From Campylobacterota bacterium (GTDB taxonomy: Bacteria > Campylobacterota > Campylobacteria > Campylobacterales > Nitratiruptoraceae), in NCBI GenBank assembly GCA_013153715.1, contig JAADDW010000006.1, positions 1-60,290 on the forward strand: a stretch of DNA of 60,290 bases, in the 5' to 3' direction. Positions within the stretch are counted from its first letter, which is position 1. The number at the start of each line of letters is the position of its first letter. A program made the position numbers and the translations under genes. Positions 26,037 to 35,751 of this stretch are shown in pieces. Below the pieces are notes generated by a model that did not search any database, was not told where the DNA came from, and was given only the letters and a program-made list of their open reading frames with translations.

Positions 26037-26482
26037 AGAGGGCCTTTAGAGATCGGTTTTCCCCCTCTCTCACCAGAAGACTCCCTCTACTCTCCCCGCC
26101 TCGGCGGGAGGGAGTTCTGACTTGAGAGCGGTGGTTACGGTACCTGCAATTCCTTCCATCTCTCCCAAAGGTTGGCGCCCAACCTTGGAGATATTCCCCT
26201 CTCCGCTCCTCGACACAGAGAGAGGGACTATCACCGACTATAATAGCCTGATACCATTAATACCGTCACTCCCATACCTGGGATCCTCCGGAGGCTCCGA
26301 GGATATACCCATCGAGTTGAGGAAGGGAGACTATTGTGTTTGCTACTTCACCCATAACACCCCTCGTGAGAGGGAGGGGTATCATAGGAGGATTTGCCAT
26401 TTATATGTTCTCTGACCACCTGATTTGGTATTGTGGCCGTAAACAGGAAGATACTTCAAAAAATCGACCAATTGGAGGAGCT
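26037..26482. other. Gene-poor tract with several hairpin-capable segments
   Basis: No convincing gene over 446 bp. Three hairpins can be drawn: CCCGCC/GGCGGG at 26095-26108; AAGGTTGG/CCAACCTT around 26167-26185; and ACCCCTC/GAGGGGT around 26359-26380. A TATAAT occurs at 26239-26244. It may include the ClC leader on the minus strand and a leader for the small ORF at 26483 on the plus strand. Confidence 0.4.
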
Positions 26483-26584
26483 ATGAACATTCTCATCACC
26501 ATTACCGCACTCTTTGCAATAGCTGGCATCGCCTACGCCATTTGTGGAGCGATCACACATGATAAGAGAACCCAAAATGGCTGA
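26483..26584 (+). CDS. Candidate 33-residue single-pass membrane peptide
   Basis: MNILITITALFAIAGIAYAI is a clear hydrophobic helix, followed by the short polar tail CGAITHDKRTQNG. The ATG at 26483 has a strong ribosome binding site (GGAGGAG, 3-4 bases upstream), which favours it over upstream in-frame ATGs. It is isolated in a gene-poor kilobase and resembles no family I can name. It may be a small membrane protein or a chance ORF. Confidence 0.45.
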   Translation: MNILITITALFAIAGIAYAICGAITHDKRTQNG

Positions 26585-27048
26585 AAATTGTCACTAAAGG
26601 TGTGTGAAGAACTCGGCATAACACAATCTGTATAACCAGACCCCGCTAGAGCCACCTCTACAGGCATTAATTCGGAGCGTCCCACCCTACTTATCTCAAT
26701 CCCTCTTTTAGCTCCCTATGAAGCCTCCCCTTCTTGAAGCGGTTGATTAAGATAGTGGCCTCCGTTGGTGGGGCATTGGGGAGATGACCTCGAACAGATC
26801 GGTAAGCCCTCTTCTGATACAGATGGGAGGCCCGTCCCCTTATGGCTTGAATTTGAGGCTGTTGCCCCGTCTCCGTATCACCTCCAGGGGCATATTTATC
26901 ACATTGTGAAGGGAATCGAGTACTCCTCTCCATTCCCGCTGGCAGGGGTATCAGCACATGAGAATTTCGACGAGATCATAGAGGGAGAGATATTTTTCAG
27001 AGAGTCTCTTTTTTCGGGAGGTTTGGTATGGTGTGAAGTCCTCATATT
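26585..27048. other. Gene-poor tract between the small ORF and tmRNA
   Basis: 464 bp with no recognised gene. The only longer frame (minus strand, 26691-26957) has no ribosome binding site and no known motif. It could be a decayed gene or untranscribed spacer downstream of tmRNA. No convincing terminator for the tmRNA is visible. Confidence 0.4.
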
Positions 27049-27423
27049 TGGTGGAGGTGTCGGGAATCGAACCCGAGTCCGGAAACAACCCACCATAGAC
27101 CTCTACGTGCGTAGTAGCGCCGATCAATTTCGGCTGGCAACAGCTCGACGCCCAAAGCTGGTTGCCAGCCTAGCCCTCGGTGTCGATCTTGGATCGGGCT
27201 CTCCAAGATCCAAGCCCTCTCGATGATGACCCCGCATGAGCTAGACCCAGAGGGCAGGGTCTAGTGCGAGGGACCGTAAATCTCTCTTACTTACGCCGCT
27301 ACAGCGTAAGCCGGTCGGTAGTCTGTATTGTTTGCGTCTATTTTTTTGGGCTCTTTTTACGGCATCGCCCAAGCCGGCACGCAGTCTATGGCAGACTGCT
27401 CCCGTCGAAGCCATGTCACCCCC
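27049..27423 (-). ncRNA. ssrA: Transfer-messenger RNA (tmRNA)
   Basis: On the minus strand the 5' end reads GGGGGTGACATGGCTTCGAC and the 3' end GGGTTCGATTCCCGACACCT followed by CCACCA. The T-arm and encoded CCA are therefore present, and the 7-bp acceptor stem pairs GGGGGUG with CACCUCC (one G-U). Length about 375 nt, normal for a one-piece tmRNA. It rescues stalled ribosomes by trans-translation. The tag frame lies at 27291-27335, and pseudoknot-like GC-rich inverted repeats follow it. It starts only about 20 bp after the trpA stop, so its promoter lies inside or at the end of trpA, or it is processed from a trpA transcript. Confidence 0.95.
27291..27335 (-). other. tmRNA tag-peptide reading frame
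   Basis: GCA AAC AAT ACA GAC ... GCG GCG TAA encodes ANNTDYRPAYAVAA. It shares NN, PAYA and the terminal small residues with remembered Campylobacter (ANNVKFAPAYAKAA) and Helicobacter (VNNTDYAPAYAKVA) tags. The Ala-Ala end is the usual ClpXP/ClpAP degron. The resume codon is most likely the GCA. Confidence 0.9.
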
Positions 27424-27443
27424 ATTTGTGGGGTAGAGCAGGT

Positions 27444-28184
27444 TCAGGAGTTGATAAGTTCCTTAATTCTTCCCGATAGCGATGATATTTTATCAATTTT
27501 CTGGGACTCTGTCAACCCATCATCCAGGAGGATCTTAATGAAGGCGCTTCCCACAATGACTCCATCTACCCCCTCTGCCCGCTCCCGAGCCGTACTCTCA
27601 TCGACTCCGAAACCGATATAGATCGGTGTTGTCGTCACCTCCCGAATAGCTTGGATAGTTGGCAGGAGCTCCTCCCTCTTCTTGGCTCCCGTAATCCCTG
27701 CATAGGCTACCAGGTAGATAAACTTCTTGGAGTCCCTCACTATTGTTCCGATCCGCTCTCTGGAGTCGGTGGGAGCCACAAAGTCGATGAGGGCGATCCT
27801 CTGCTCATCAAAGAGGGGGCGGTATCTCCTCCCCTCCTCATAGGGGAGATCGGGGATGATGAAACCGCTGACCTCCAGCTCCTTGGCTTCCTGGACAACC
27901 CTCTCCATACCCCGATGGTAGAAGGGGTTGAAATAGCCCATCCAGAGGGTATCGACCTTCTGAGCTACGGCCCGGGAGACCTCCAGGACATCTCTGAATC
28001 GGAACCCCCCCTGGAGGGCCCGCATATTGGCCTCCTCGATAACGGGACCATCGGCCACAGGATCGCTGAAGGGGATCCCCAACTCGATCATATCGCACCC
28101 CTTCTCCCTCATGGCCAGTATGAGATCGATTGTGAACTCTCTACTCGGATAACTGCATGTGATGTAGCCCACCAGCTTCTTCAC
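27444..28184 (-). CDS. trpA: Tryptophan synthase alpha chain
   Basis: 246 residues, TIM barrel. LVGYITCSYPSREFTIDLI, MIELGIPFSDPVADGPVIEEAN (catalytic Glu and Asp region), FIIPDLPYEEGRRY, and GFGVDESTARERAEGVDGVIVGSAF (phosphate site) are typical. It cleaves indole-glycerol phosphate to indole for TrpB. No trpB is adjacent. The start is a GTG at 28184 with AGGAGGGG upstream. The tmRNA gene begins 20 bp after its stop. Confidence 0.95.
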   Translation of the reverse strand: MKKLVGYITCSYPSREFTIDLILAMREKGCDMIELGIPFSDPVADGPVIEEANMRALQGGFRFRDVLEVSRAVAQKVDTLWMGYFNPFYHRGMERVVQEAKELEVSGFIIPDLPYEEGRRYRPLFDEQRIALIDFVAPTDSRERIGTIVRDSKKFIYLVAYAGITGAKKREELLPTIQAIREVTTTPIYIGFGVDESTARERAEGVDGVIVGSAFIKILLDDGLTESQKIDKISSLSGRIKELINS

Positions 28185-28250
28185 ACCCCCTCCTTTTTAG
28201 GTGCAATTATACCCTACTTTCCTCTCCCTTCCTAGTTTATCGGCTCATGG

Positions 28251-28256
28251 TATAAT
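28251..28256 (+). promoter_or_regulatory. Putative -10 element for panB
   Basis: TATAAT in GGTATAATATTG, 30 bases before the panB ATG, in the divergent gap between trpA and panB. It probably drives panB-ruvB and the next membrane-protein gene. Confidence 0.5.
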
Positions 28257-28285
28257 ATTGAGTAGAAGAGAGGAGGGGAACTGCT

Positions 28286-29062
28286 ATGGAAAAAGTGAGT
28301 CTCGGTCACATTCTCTCGGCCAAGGGGAAGAGAAAACTGGTCATGCTGACGGCCTACGACGCCCTCTTTGCCAAACTCTTCGACCCCTACACAGATATAC
28401 TCCTTGTGGGAGATAGCCTCAATATGGTCTTTGCAGGTGCCCAGGATACCCTCTCCGCCACGATGGACCAGATGATCTACCACACCCAGGCGGTCTGTAG
28501 AGGGGCCCAGCGGAGCTTCATTGTCTTCGATATGCCCTACGGGAGTTATACCGACCCCTCCACCGCCCTAGCCAACGGTCTCCGGGTCTATAAGGAGACC
28601 CGGGCCGACTCCGTCAAGCTGGAAGGGGGAGCCGAAAAGGCGGAGGTGATAGCCACCCTTGTGGAGAATGGGATCGCCGTCATGGGCCATATCGGTCTCA
28701 TGCCCCAACATGTCCGGGGAGAGGGGGGATACAGGATCAAAAGGGATCGGGAGAGAGTGGTGGAAGATGCCCTGGCCGTAGAGGAAGCCGGGGCCTTCAG
28801 TCTCGTTCTGGAGGGGGTCCAGGCCGATATAGCCGCCGCCGTCACAGAGGAGCTGAAGATCCCCGTCATCGGCATTGGTGCAGGGAGAGATGTTGATGGA
28901 CAGGTCCTGGTCTGGACCGATATGTTGGGATTTTTCACCGAGTTCAAACCCAAATTTGTCCGCCGCTACCTGGAAGGGGCCCAGCTGGTGGACGGGGCTC
29001 TCCGCCGTTATGTGGAAGATGTCCGATCTGGACGGTTCCCCAGTGAGAAGGAGAGCTACTGA
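28286..29062 (+). CDS. panB: 3-methyl-2-oxobutanoate hydroxymethyltransferase
   Basis: 258 residues. Metal and substrate motifs are [56 protein letters not shown] and [17 protein letters not shown], all characteristic of PanB. It makes ketopantoate from the valine precursor 2-oxoisovalerate for coenzyme A synthesis. AGGAGGGG lies upstream of the ATG. Its stop overlaps the ruvB start by 1 base (TGATG). Confidence 0.96.
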   Translation: MEKVSLGHILSAKGKRKLVMLTAYDALFAKLFDPYTDILLVGDSLNMVFAGAQDTLSATMDQMIYHTQAVCRGAQRSFIVFDMPYGSYTDPSTALANGLRVYKETRADSVKLEGGAEKAEVIATLVENGIAVMGHIGLMPQHVRGEGGYRIKRDRERVVEDALAVEEAGAFSLVLEGVQADIAAAVTEELKIPVIGIGAGRDVDGQVLVWTDMLGFFTEFKPKFVRRYLEGAQLVDGALRRYVEDVRSGRFPSEKESY

Positions 29063-30060
29063 TGCGGATAGTCGATATTGAGCGGTTCACTCCCGAGGAA
29101 TCCTTTGAGAACTCCCTCCGCCCCAAGACCTTCGACGACTATATTGGACAGGAGCAGATCAAGAGGAACCTCCAGGTCTTCATCGAGGCCGCCAAGGGGA
29201 GGAGGGAGCCCCTGGACCATACACTCTTCTTCGGCCCCCCCGGCCTCGGAAAGACCACCCTGGCCAACATTATCGCCTCCCAGATGGGGACCACAATCAA
29301 GACCACCTCCGCCCCAATGATAGAGAAGAGCGGGGATTTGGCGGCCATCCTGACCAATCTGGAAGAGGGGGATATTCTCTTCATCGACGAGCTCCACCGC
29401 CTCTCCCCGGCCATCGAGGAGATTCTCTACTCGGCCATGGAGGATTTCAGACTCGATATTATCATCGGGAGCGGGCCGGCCGCCCAGACCATCAAGATCG
29501 ATATAGCCCCCTTCACCCTCATCGGGGCCACAACCCGGGCCGGGATGATCAGTTCCCCCCTCAGAGATCGGTTCGGCATGCACTTCCGCCTCCAGTTCTA
29601 CACCCCCCAGGAGCTGGCGAAGATTCTGGAGAATGGGGCCCAGAAGCTGGGGCTCCCCATCGAGAGGGAGGCAGCCTTGGAGATCGCCAGACGGAGTCGG
29701 GGGACCCCCCGAATAGCCTTGAGGCTCCTCAAGAGGGTGAGGGATTTTGCCGAAGTGGCCGGAGAGGGGAAAATTACGGTGGAGAGGGCCCGGGAGTCTC
29801 TGGAGGCCTTGGGAGTCAACGAGATGGGGCTCGACGAGCTGGACCTCAAACTCTTGAGACTCCTTGTGGAGGCTCGGGGGAGACCATTGGGACTGGGTAC
29901 CCTGGCGGCGGCCCTCAGCGAAGATGAGGGGACAATAGAGGAGGTCATCGAACCCTACCTTCTGGCCAACGGCTACATAGAGCGGACGGCTCGGGGGAGG
30001 GTAGCCACAGAGAAGAGTTACGAGATCATCAGACTCCGCCCCAGGGAGAGCCTCTTCTGA
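29062..30060 (+). CDS. ruvB: Holliday junction branch-migration helicase RuvB
   Basis: 332 residues. [23 protein letters not shown], Walker [15 protein letters not shown], Walker [16 protein letters not shown], sensor 1 [20 protein letters not shown], and the C-terminal winged-helix domain ([24 protein letters not shown]) are all present. The hexameric ATPase works with RuvA to drive branch migration in recombination. It is translationally coupled to panB, and 13 bp separate it from the next gene. Confidence 0.98.
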   Translation: MRIVDIERFTPEESFENSLRPKTFDDYIGQEQIKRNLQVFIEAAKGRREPLDHTLFFGPPGLGKTTLANIIASQMGTTIKTTSAPMIEKSGDLAAILTNLEEGDILFIDELHRLSPAIEEILYSAMEDFRLDIIIGSGPAAQTIKIDIAPFTLIGATTRAGMISSPLRDRFGMHFRLQFYTPQELAKILENGAQKLGLPIEREAALEIARRSRGTPRIALRLLKRVRDFAEVAGEGKITVERARESLEALGVNEMGLDELDLKLLRLLVEARGRPLGLGTLAAALSEDEGTIEEVIEPYLLANGYIERTARGRVATEKSYEIIRLRPRESLF

Positions 30061-30073
30061 AAGGGAGAGGAGA

Positions 30074-31162
30074 ATGAAACCGATCCACTTCCTCGCCTTC
30101 CTCTTCCTCATCGTAGGCTATTTCACCTACCGCCTCTTCTCCCCCTACCTGGAGACTATGACCATAGCCGCCCTCTTGGCCCTGGCTACCTATAAGATTA
30201 ACAAATATTTCCTCACGACCCTTCCGGGTCGGGTTCTCCCCGCCCTCCTGAGTACCCTCATTCTGGGGGCCATCCTCTTCGCCCCCATCATCTACATCAT
30301 CACCAACGCCGCCTCCATTGTGGCCTATCTCGATATGGAGAGTATCAATAGGAGCTTTCTCTTCGTCAAGGAGTGGATTCGGGAGATTCTGGACAAGAGC
30401 GGTGCCATCGATGCTCCCATCCTCAAGAAGACCCTGGCCTCCTTTGACATTAAGGCCCTGGTCAACTCCATTGTAAAGGTGACCACCTTCTTGGGGGCCA
30501 AGAGCGCCAACTTCCTCAAGGATACCCTCCTCATCCTGATCTTCTACTTCTTCGCCAACCTCTACGGGAGGGAGATCCTCCTCTACTTCCAGAACCTGAT
30601 CCCCTTCTCCAAGGAGGAGTCCAAAACCATCTTTGAGAGTCTGGCGGGGGTCATGGGGGTCGTCTTCAACTCCATTATCGCCACAGCCGTTCTGGAGGGG
30701 GCCCTCTTCGGCCTCATTACAGCCTACTACGGTTACAACGGCATCCTCTTCGGCATCCTCTACGGCTTCGCCTCCCTCATACCCGTCGTAGGGGGGGTCA
30801 TCATGTGGCTCCCCCTCTCCATCGATCTCTATCTCAAGGGGAAGGGGGGGGAGGCCCTGGGGTTGGCCCTCTACTCCATCCTCGTCATCTCGGTGGTGGC
30901 CGACACCTTCGTCAAACCCATTATCATCCGATATATCGACAATCTCATGGTGGCCAATAGGGGGATGCGGATCAATGAGCTCCTCATCTTCTTCTCCCTT
31001 GTGGCCGGCCTCTCCAGTTACGGCTTCTGGGGAATGATTATCGGACCGGCCGTTATTACCCTGATGATCTCCATACTCCAGATCTATCCCCAGGTGGCAG
31101 GGAGAAGTTTCGAGAGGTGTGGGGAAGGGGTCAACTCTCTAAAATCTTCTCTATCTCCTTGA
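30074..31162 (+). CDS. AI-2E/PerM-family inner-membrane protein
   Basis: 362 residues with about 7-8 membrane helices: an N-terminal pair, a long amphipathic middle, and C-terminal helices. The C-terminal half has the family pattern YGFASLIPVVGGVIMWLPLSI and VVADTFVKPIIIRYI with GMIIGPAVITL. Members include proposed autoinducer-2 exporters and Na+/H+-antiporter-like proteins, and the substrate here is unknown. It follows ruvB by 13 bp. Its last 32 bp overlap the convergent ParA-like gene. Confidence 0.85.
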   Translation: MKPIHFLAFLFLIVGYFTYRLFSPYLETMTIAALLALATYKINKYFLTTLPGRVLPALLSTLILGAILFAPIIYIITNAASIVAYLDMESINRSFLFVKEWIREILDKSGAIDAPILKKTLASFDIKALVNSIVKVTTFLGAKSANFLKDTLLILIFYFFANLYGREILLYFQNLIPFSKEESKTIFESLAGVMGVVFNSIIATAVLEGALFGLITAYYGYNGILFGILYGFASLIPVVGGVIMWLPLSIDLYLKGKGGEALGLALYSILVISVVADTFVKPIIIRYIDNLMVANRGMRINELLIFFSLVAGLSSYGFWGMIIGPAVITLMISILQIYPQVAGRSFERCGEGVNSLKSSLSP

Positions 31163-31940
31163 AGGCCGGCTCCAAAATCCGTTTTTTGTAGTTTTCGCAG
31201 TCGGTCTTGAGGGATTTCTTGAAGCTGAGGATCTTGATCTCCTCTTTGTTGGCCCCCCGTTCAATGGCCTCCTTCAGCTCCCGATCCAGATCGAGCTCCA
31301 TATTGGCAAACTCCCAGACCGTAATTCCGAAGGCCCGAGAATATTTGATGGCGTCGCTGTCGGCCAGGACCACATAGTTCCTGTCGGCCTCGTCGATATA
31401 GTTGATCACCCCCTTTGTCTCGAAGAAGCCGTACTTATCCCCCAGGAATATATCGAACTGGAGCTCCAGGTCCCGCATCTCGTTCCACCGATTGAGGACG
31501 AAGAGGGTCTTGATTTTGGGGTTGGCATTCTTGATCTTCTGGTAGAGGTTGATGGCGCTGATGGCGTCGAGCTCCCCATCCATGAGGGGGATGATGACGG
31601 CGTCCAGGGCGTAGACCATACCGCTGTGGATGAGGGCATCCACCACATAGACGGTGGTCTTGTTGGCCCCCACATCCATGACAATATCGTTCTCCAGGAG
31701 GAGAATATCCCTGAGCTCCTCCCGCATATCCTGGCCGGCCACCCGCACCTTTTCGAGCCAGACCAGTCGGCTCTTCTCAAAGGAGATGCTATCCTCATTC
31801 TCATCATCGAACTCGAAGAAGGAGATGGGGTTCCCCCCCTTCTGGTAGAGGTAGGGGACGATGAGTTGCATGCTCACCGTACTCTTCCCCACCCCTCCCT
31901 TGGCATTGACGACGGCGATCTTCTGGTGCTTCTTACCCAT
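31131..31940 (-). CDS. Orphan ParA/MinD-like P-loop ATPase
   Basis: 269 residues. A deviant Walker [16 protein letters not shown], lies at the N-terminus, with Walker B-like DIVMDVGANKTTVYVVD and a later switch region VIIPLMDGELDAISAIN. The protein has no membrane-targeting amphipathic C-terminus that I can see. No ParB, parS-like site or FlhF/FliG-type partner is adjacent, so chromosome segregation is not implied. Similar orphan ATPases act in positioning of cell structures or in mobile-element maintenance. It lies between the PerM-like gene (32-bp tail overlap) and the canonical mrp gene. Confidence 0.8.
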   Translation of the reverse strand: MGKKHQKIAVVNAKGGVGKSTVSMQLIVPYLYQKGGNPISFFEFDDENEDSISFEKSRLVWLEKVRVAGQDMREELRDILLLENDIVMDVGANKTTVYVVDALIHSGMVYALDAVIIPLMDGELDAISAINLYQKIKNANPKIKTLFVLNRWNEMRDLELQFDIFLGDKYGFFETKGVINYIDEADRNYVVLADSDAIKYSRAFGITVWEFANMELDLDRELKEAIERGANKEEIKILSFKKSLKTDCENYKKRILEPAFKEIEKILES

Positions 31941-31994
31941 AGCCCCTCTTCACTTTTTGGCAAATTATAGCACAACCGGGCTAGGGAGAGTCGA

Positions 31995-33110
31995 TTACCG
32001 GGTGGAACAGGCACTCACTCCGGGAGGGGTTGTGGGTTGGATCATCTCGTTGCTCACTCCCCCCTCTTCATTGATCTTTTCGATAAAGTGCCACAATTTG
32101 TGGGCCGCCTTGTGGTACCGCTTAGCAGTCTCGCTGTCGGGGTGGTAGTAGACCACCGGTTTTCCCTCATCTCCCCCCTCCCGTATTGCGGGCTCTATCG
32201 GGATCTGGCCGAGAAGGGTCGTCCCATACTCCAGGGCCACATCGTGGGCTCCCCCCTTCCCAAATATGTCGCTCTCCGTTCCACAGCTGGGGCAGATGAA
32301 GCCACTCATATTCTCTACAATACCGGCTATCGGAATGTGGAGCTTCTTGAACATGTCGAGGCTCCTCCGACTATCGTCGAGGCTCACCATCTGGGGGGTG
32401 GTCACAGTGACCCCTGCCGTCACAGGGACACTCTGGGCCAGAGTGAGCTGGGCATCACCTGTTCCGGGAGGCATATCGATGAAGAGAATATCGAGATCGC
32501 TCCAGAGTATATCCCTCAGGAACTGTTCGACGGCCTTCATAATCATAGCCCCCCGCCAGATGAGACTCTGCCCCTCCTCCATGAGGAGCCCCATACTCAT
32601 CACCTCAACACCATATTTGGTCTCTATCGGCTTTACCTTGTTGCCTACAACCTCGGGCTGGACTCCGAGAATTCCCATCATTCGGGGAATGTTGGGCCCA
32701 TAGATGTCGGCGTCCAGGATACCGACCCTCTTCCCCTGCATCGCCATAGCTATGGCCAGGTTGACTGTGGTCGTCGATTTTCCGACCCCCCCTTTTCCAC
32801 TGCTGATCATGACGAAATTGTCGATCTGGGGGGCCAGATTCTTCCCTCTGCTAGAGGTCTCCCGGGGCATTTTGGGCTGGTGGATTGTCACCTTGACCTC
32901 CTTGGCCCCCTTGAGTTCCAACTTCTTCTCGATCTCCTCCCTCAACTGCTCTGCCACCTCCGGGGCACTCGATGTGATGTCGAGTTCCACCTCCACCCGC
33001 TCTCCATCGACTCTAACCGATTTGACAAAGCCGAAGGTGACAATATCCTTGGTAAACCCTGGATAGGTGACGGTACTCAGTACCTCTCTCACAACCTCTT
33101 CATTGATCAT
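31995..33110 (-). CDS. mrp: Mrp/ApbC iron-sulfur carrier protein, canonical copy
   Basis: 371 residues. An N-terminal DUF59/MIP18-like domain (about 1-80) is followed by the ATPase domain with [40 protein letters not shown] and MPPGTGDAQLTLAQ. The CxxC that bridges a dimer through a [4Fe-4S] cluster is present in NMSGFICPSCGTESDIFGKGG. It transfers Fe-S clusters to target enzymes. The C-terminal tail runs about 20 residues beyond the core (IQPTTPPGVSACSTR). A second Mrp-type gene without the CxxC is at 402-1445. Confidence 0.95.
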   Translation of the reverse strand: MINEEVVREVLSTVTYPGFTKDIVTFGFVKSVRVDGERVEVELDITSSAPEVAEQLREEIEKKLELKGAKEVKVTIHQPKMPRETSSRGKNLAPQIDNFVMISSGKGGVGKSTTTVNLAIAMAMQGKRVGILDADIYGPNIPRMMGILGVQPEVVGNKVKPIETKYGVEVMSMGLLMEEGQSLIWRGAMIMKAVEQFLRDILWSDLDILFIDMPPGTGDAQLTLAQSVPVTAGVTVTTPQMVSLDDSRRSLDMFKKLHIPIAGIVENMSGFICPSCGTESDIFGKGGAHDVALEYGTTLLGQIPIEPAIREGGDEGKPVVYYHPDSETAKRYHKAAHKLWHFIEKINEEGGVSNEMIQPTTPPGVSACSTR

Positions 33111-33154
33111 CGATCTTCCTCCTTCTCTCGACTCTCACACTCTGGTTGGGGGGC

Positions 33155-34522
<1,368 letters not shown>

Positions 34523-34545
34523 CTAGAGAGTTCCATCACCGCTCC

Positions 34546-34551
34546 ATTGTA
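34546..34551 (-). promoter_or_regulatory. Putative -10 element for thiC
   Basis: TACAAT on the minus strand (in TGTGTACAATGG), 35 bases before the thiC ATG, in the divergent ispDF-thiC gap. Confidence 0.4.
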
Positions 34552-34593
34552 CACAATCTTACTTAAAAAAGATAAAAAAAAGCTTTTATTGTG

Positions 34594-34599
34594 TATAAT
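34594..34599 (+). promoter_or_regulatory. Putative -10 element for ispDF
   Basis: TATAAT in GTGTATAATTTGG. It predicts a transcription start near 34606 and a leader of about 24 bases before the TTG start codon. It follows an A/T-rich stretch, as usual for Campylobacterota sigma-70 promoters. Confidence 0.5.
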
Positions 34600-34629
34600 T
34601 TGGTAACAGTTAAGTAAAAAGGATAAAAA

Positions 34630-35751
34630 TTGTCCGATATAGCTGTCCTGTTACTTGCCGCAGGGGAATCCAACCGGTTCGGACTGGGAGTGAAGAAACA
34701 GTGGCTCTGGATCGGGGAGGAACCCCTCTGGCTCTCTGTAGCCAGAAAGTTCAGGGGGTGGGGTTTCGAGAGGATCACAATAGCTGTCCCCGAAAGGGAG
34801 CTCCCCTTTTTCCGTAGATATTCGGAGTTTCCCGTTGTTCAGGGGGGAGCAACAAGGGAGGAGACGGTGAGAAAGGCCCTCCTCCAGATGGAGAAGAGCC
34901 CCCACCTTCTCATTAGCGATGTGGCCCGTCCCTGCCTCTCTAGAGAGCTGGTGGAGCGGATTCTCCTCCATAGGGATGAGGCCCCTTGCGTCGCCCCGGC
35001 CATAACTCCCCCCGATACAGTTGTGTATCAAAACGAAACAGTTGACCGCTCCCAGGTCCTCCTTGTCCAGACCCCCCAACTCTGCCACACCGAAACGCTG
35101 AAGAGGGCCTTGGAGGAGGGGAGGGGATTTACCGATGAGAGCAGTGCCATCAGGGCCCTTGGAGAACGGGTCCTCTATGTCAAAGGGGAGAGGGGGGCTC
35201 TGAAATTGACATTTGCCGAAGATCTCCGGTGGCTGGACTGCCTCACTCCCCCCTCCCAGAGGGGGAGAAGCGGGTACGGTTTCGATGTCCACCCCTTCAC
35301 CCCGGACCGCCCCCTCTACCTCTGTGGTCTGGAGATCCCCCACTCCCACGGATTGGCGGGCCACTCCGATGCCGATGTGGCTCTCCACGCCCTCATCGAC
35401 GGCCTCTTGGGTGCCGCCGGCTTCGGCGATATTGGAGAGCTCTTTCCAGACAACGATCCCCGGTACAAGGGGATCTCCTCTGTCCAGCTCCTCAAGGAGA
35501 CCCTCTCCCTTCTCACCTCCTGCGGTTTCAGAGTGGAACAGGTAGATATGACAATTATGGCGGAGCGGCCCAAACTCAAGGAGTTCAAACTCCCCATGGA
35601 GGAGAGACTCTCGGAGCTCCTCTCCCTGGAGAGGGGAAAGATCAATCTGAAGGCGACGACAACAGAGGGGTTGGGATTTGTGGGGAGAGAGGAGGGGATA
35701 GCCGCAACCGCCCTTGTCACCCTCAGATATTTCGATTGGAGTCGGAGATGA
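34630..35751 (+). CDS. ispDF: Bifunctional IspD/IspF isoprenoid enzyme
   Basis: 373 residues. The IspD half (about 1-215) has LLLAAGESNRFGLGVKKQ, QGGATREETVRKAL and TPQLCHTETLKRAL. The IspF half (about 220-373) begins SGYGFDVHPF and has the zinc and loop residues in GHSDADVALHALIDGLLGAAGFGDIGELFPDNDP. The fusion carries out the CTP-dependent cytidylyl transfer and the later cyclisation of the MEP pathway, and is typical of Campylobacter and Helicobacter. The start is a TTG at 34630 with AAGGAT 5 bases upstream. The stop overlaps the next gene by 4 bp. Confidence 0.96.
   Translation: MSDIAVLLLAAGESNRFGLGVKKQWLWIGEEPLWLSVARKFRGWGFERITIAVPERELPFFRRYSEFPVVQGGATREETVRKALLQMEKSPHLLISDVARPCLSRELVERILLHRDEAPCVAPAITPPDTVVYQNETVDRSQVLLVQTPQLCHTETLKRALEEGRGFTDESSAIRALGERVLYVKGERGALKLTFAEDLRWLDCLTPPSQRGRSGYGFDVHPFTPDRPLYLCGLEIPHSHGLAGHSDADVALHALIDGLLGAAGFGDIGELFPDNDPRYKGISSVQLLKETLSLLTSCGFRVEQVDMTIMAERPKLKEFKLPMEERLSELLSLERGKINLKATTTEGLGFVGREEGIAATALVTLRYFDWSRR

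Noticed and set aside
26691-26957. 88-codon minus-strand frame that looked like a transposase fragment
   Set aside because: No ribosome binding site, no recognised motif, and other frames look equally plausible. Left as gene-poor tract.
26992-27018. AGAGAGTCTCTTTTTT as a terminator
   Set aside because: On the plus strand the stem is only 4-5 bp; on the minus strand (tmRNA direction) the T run becomes an A run. Too weak to call.
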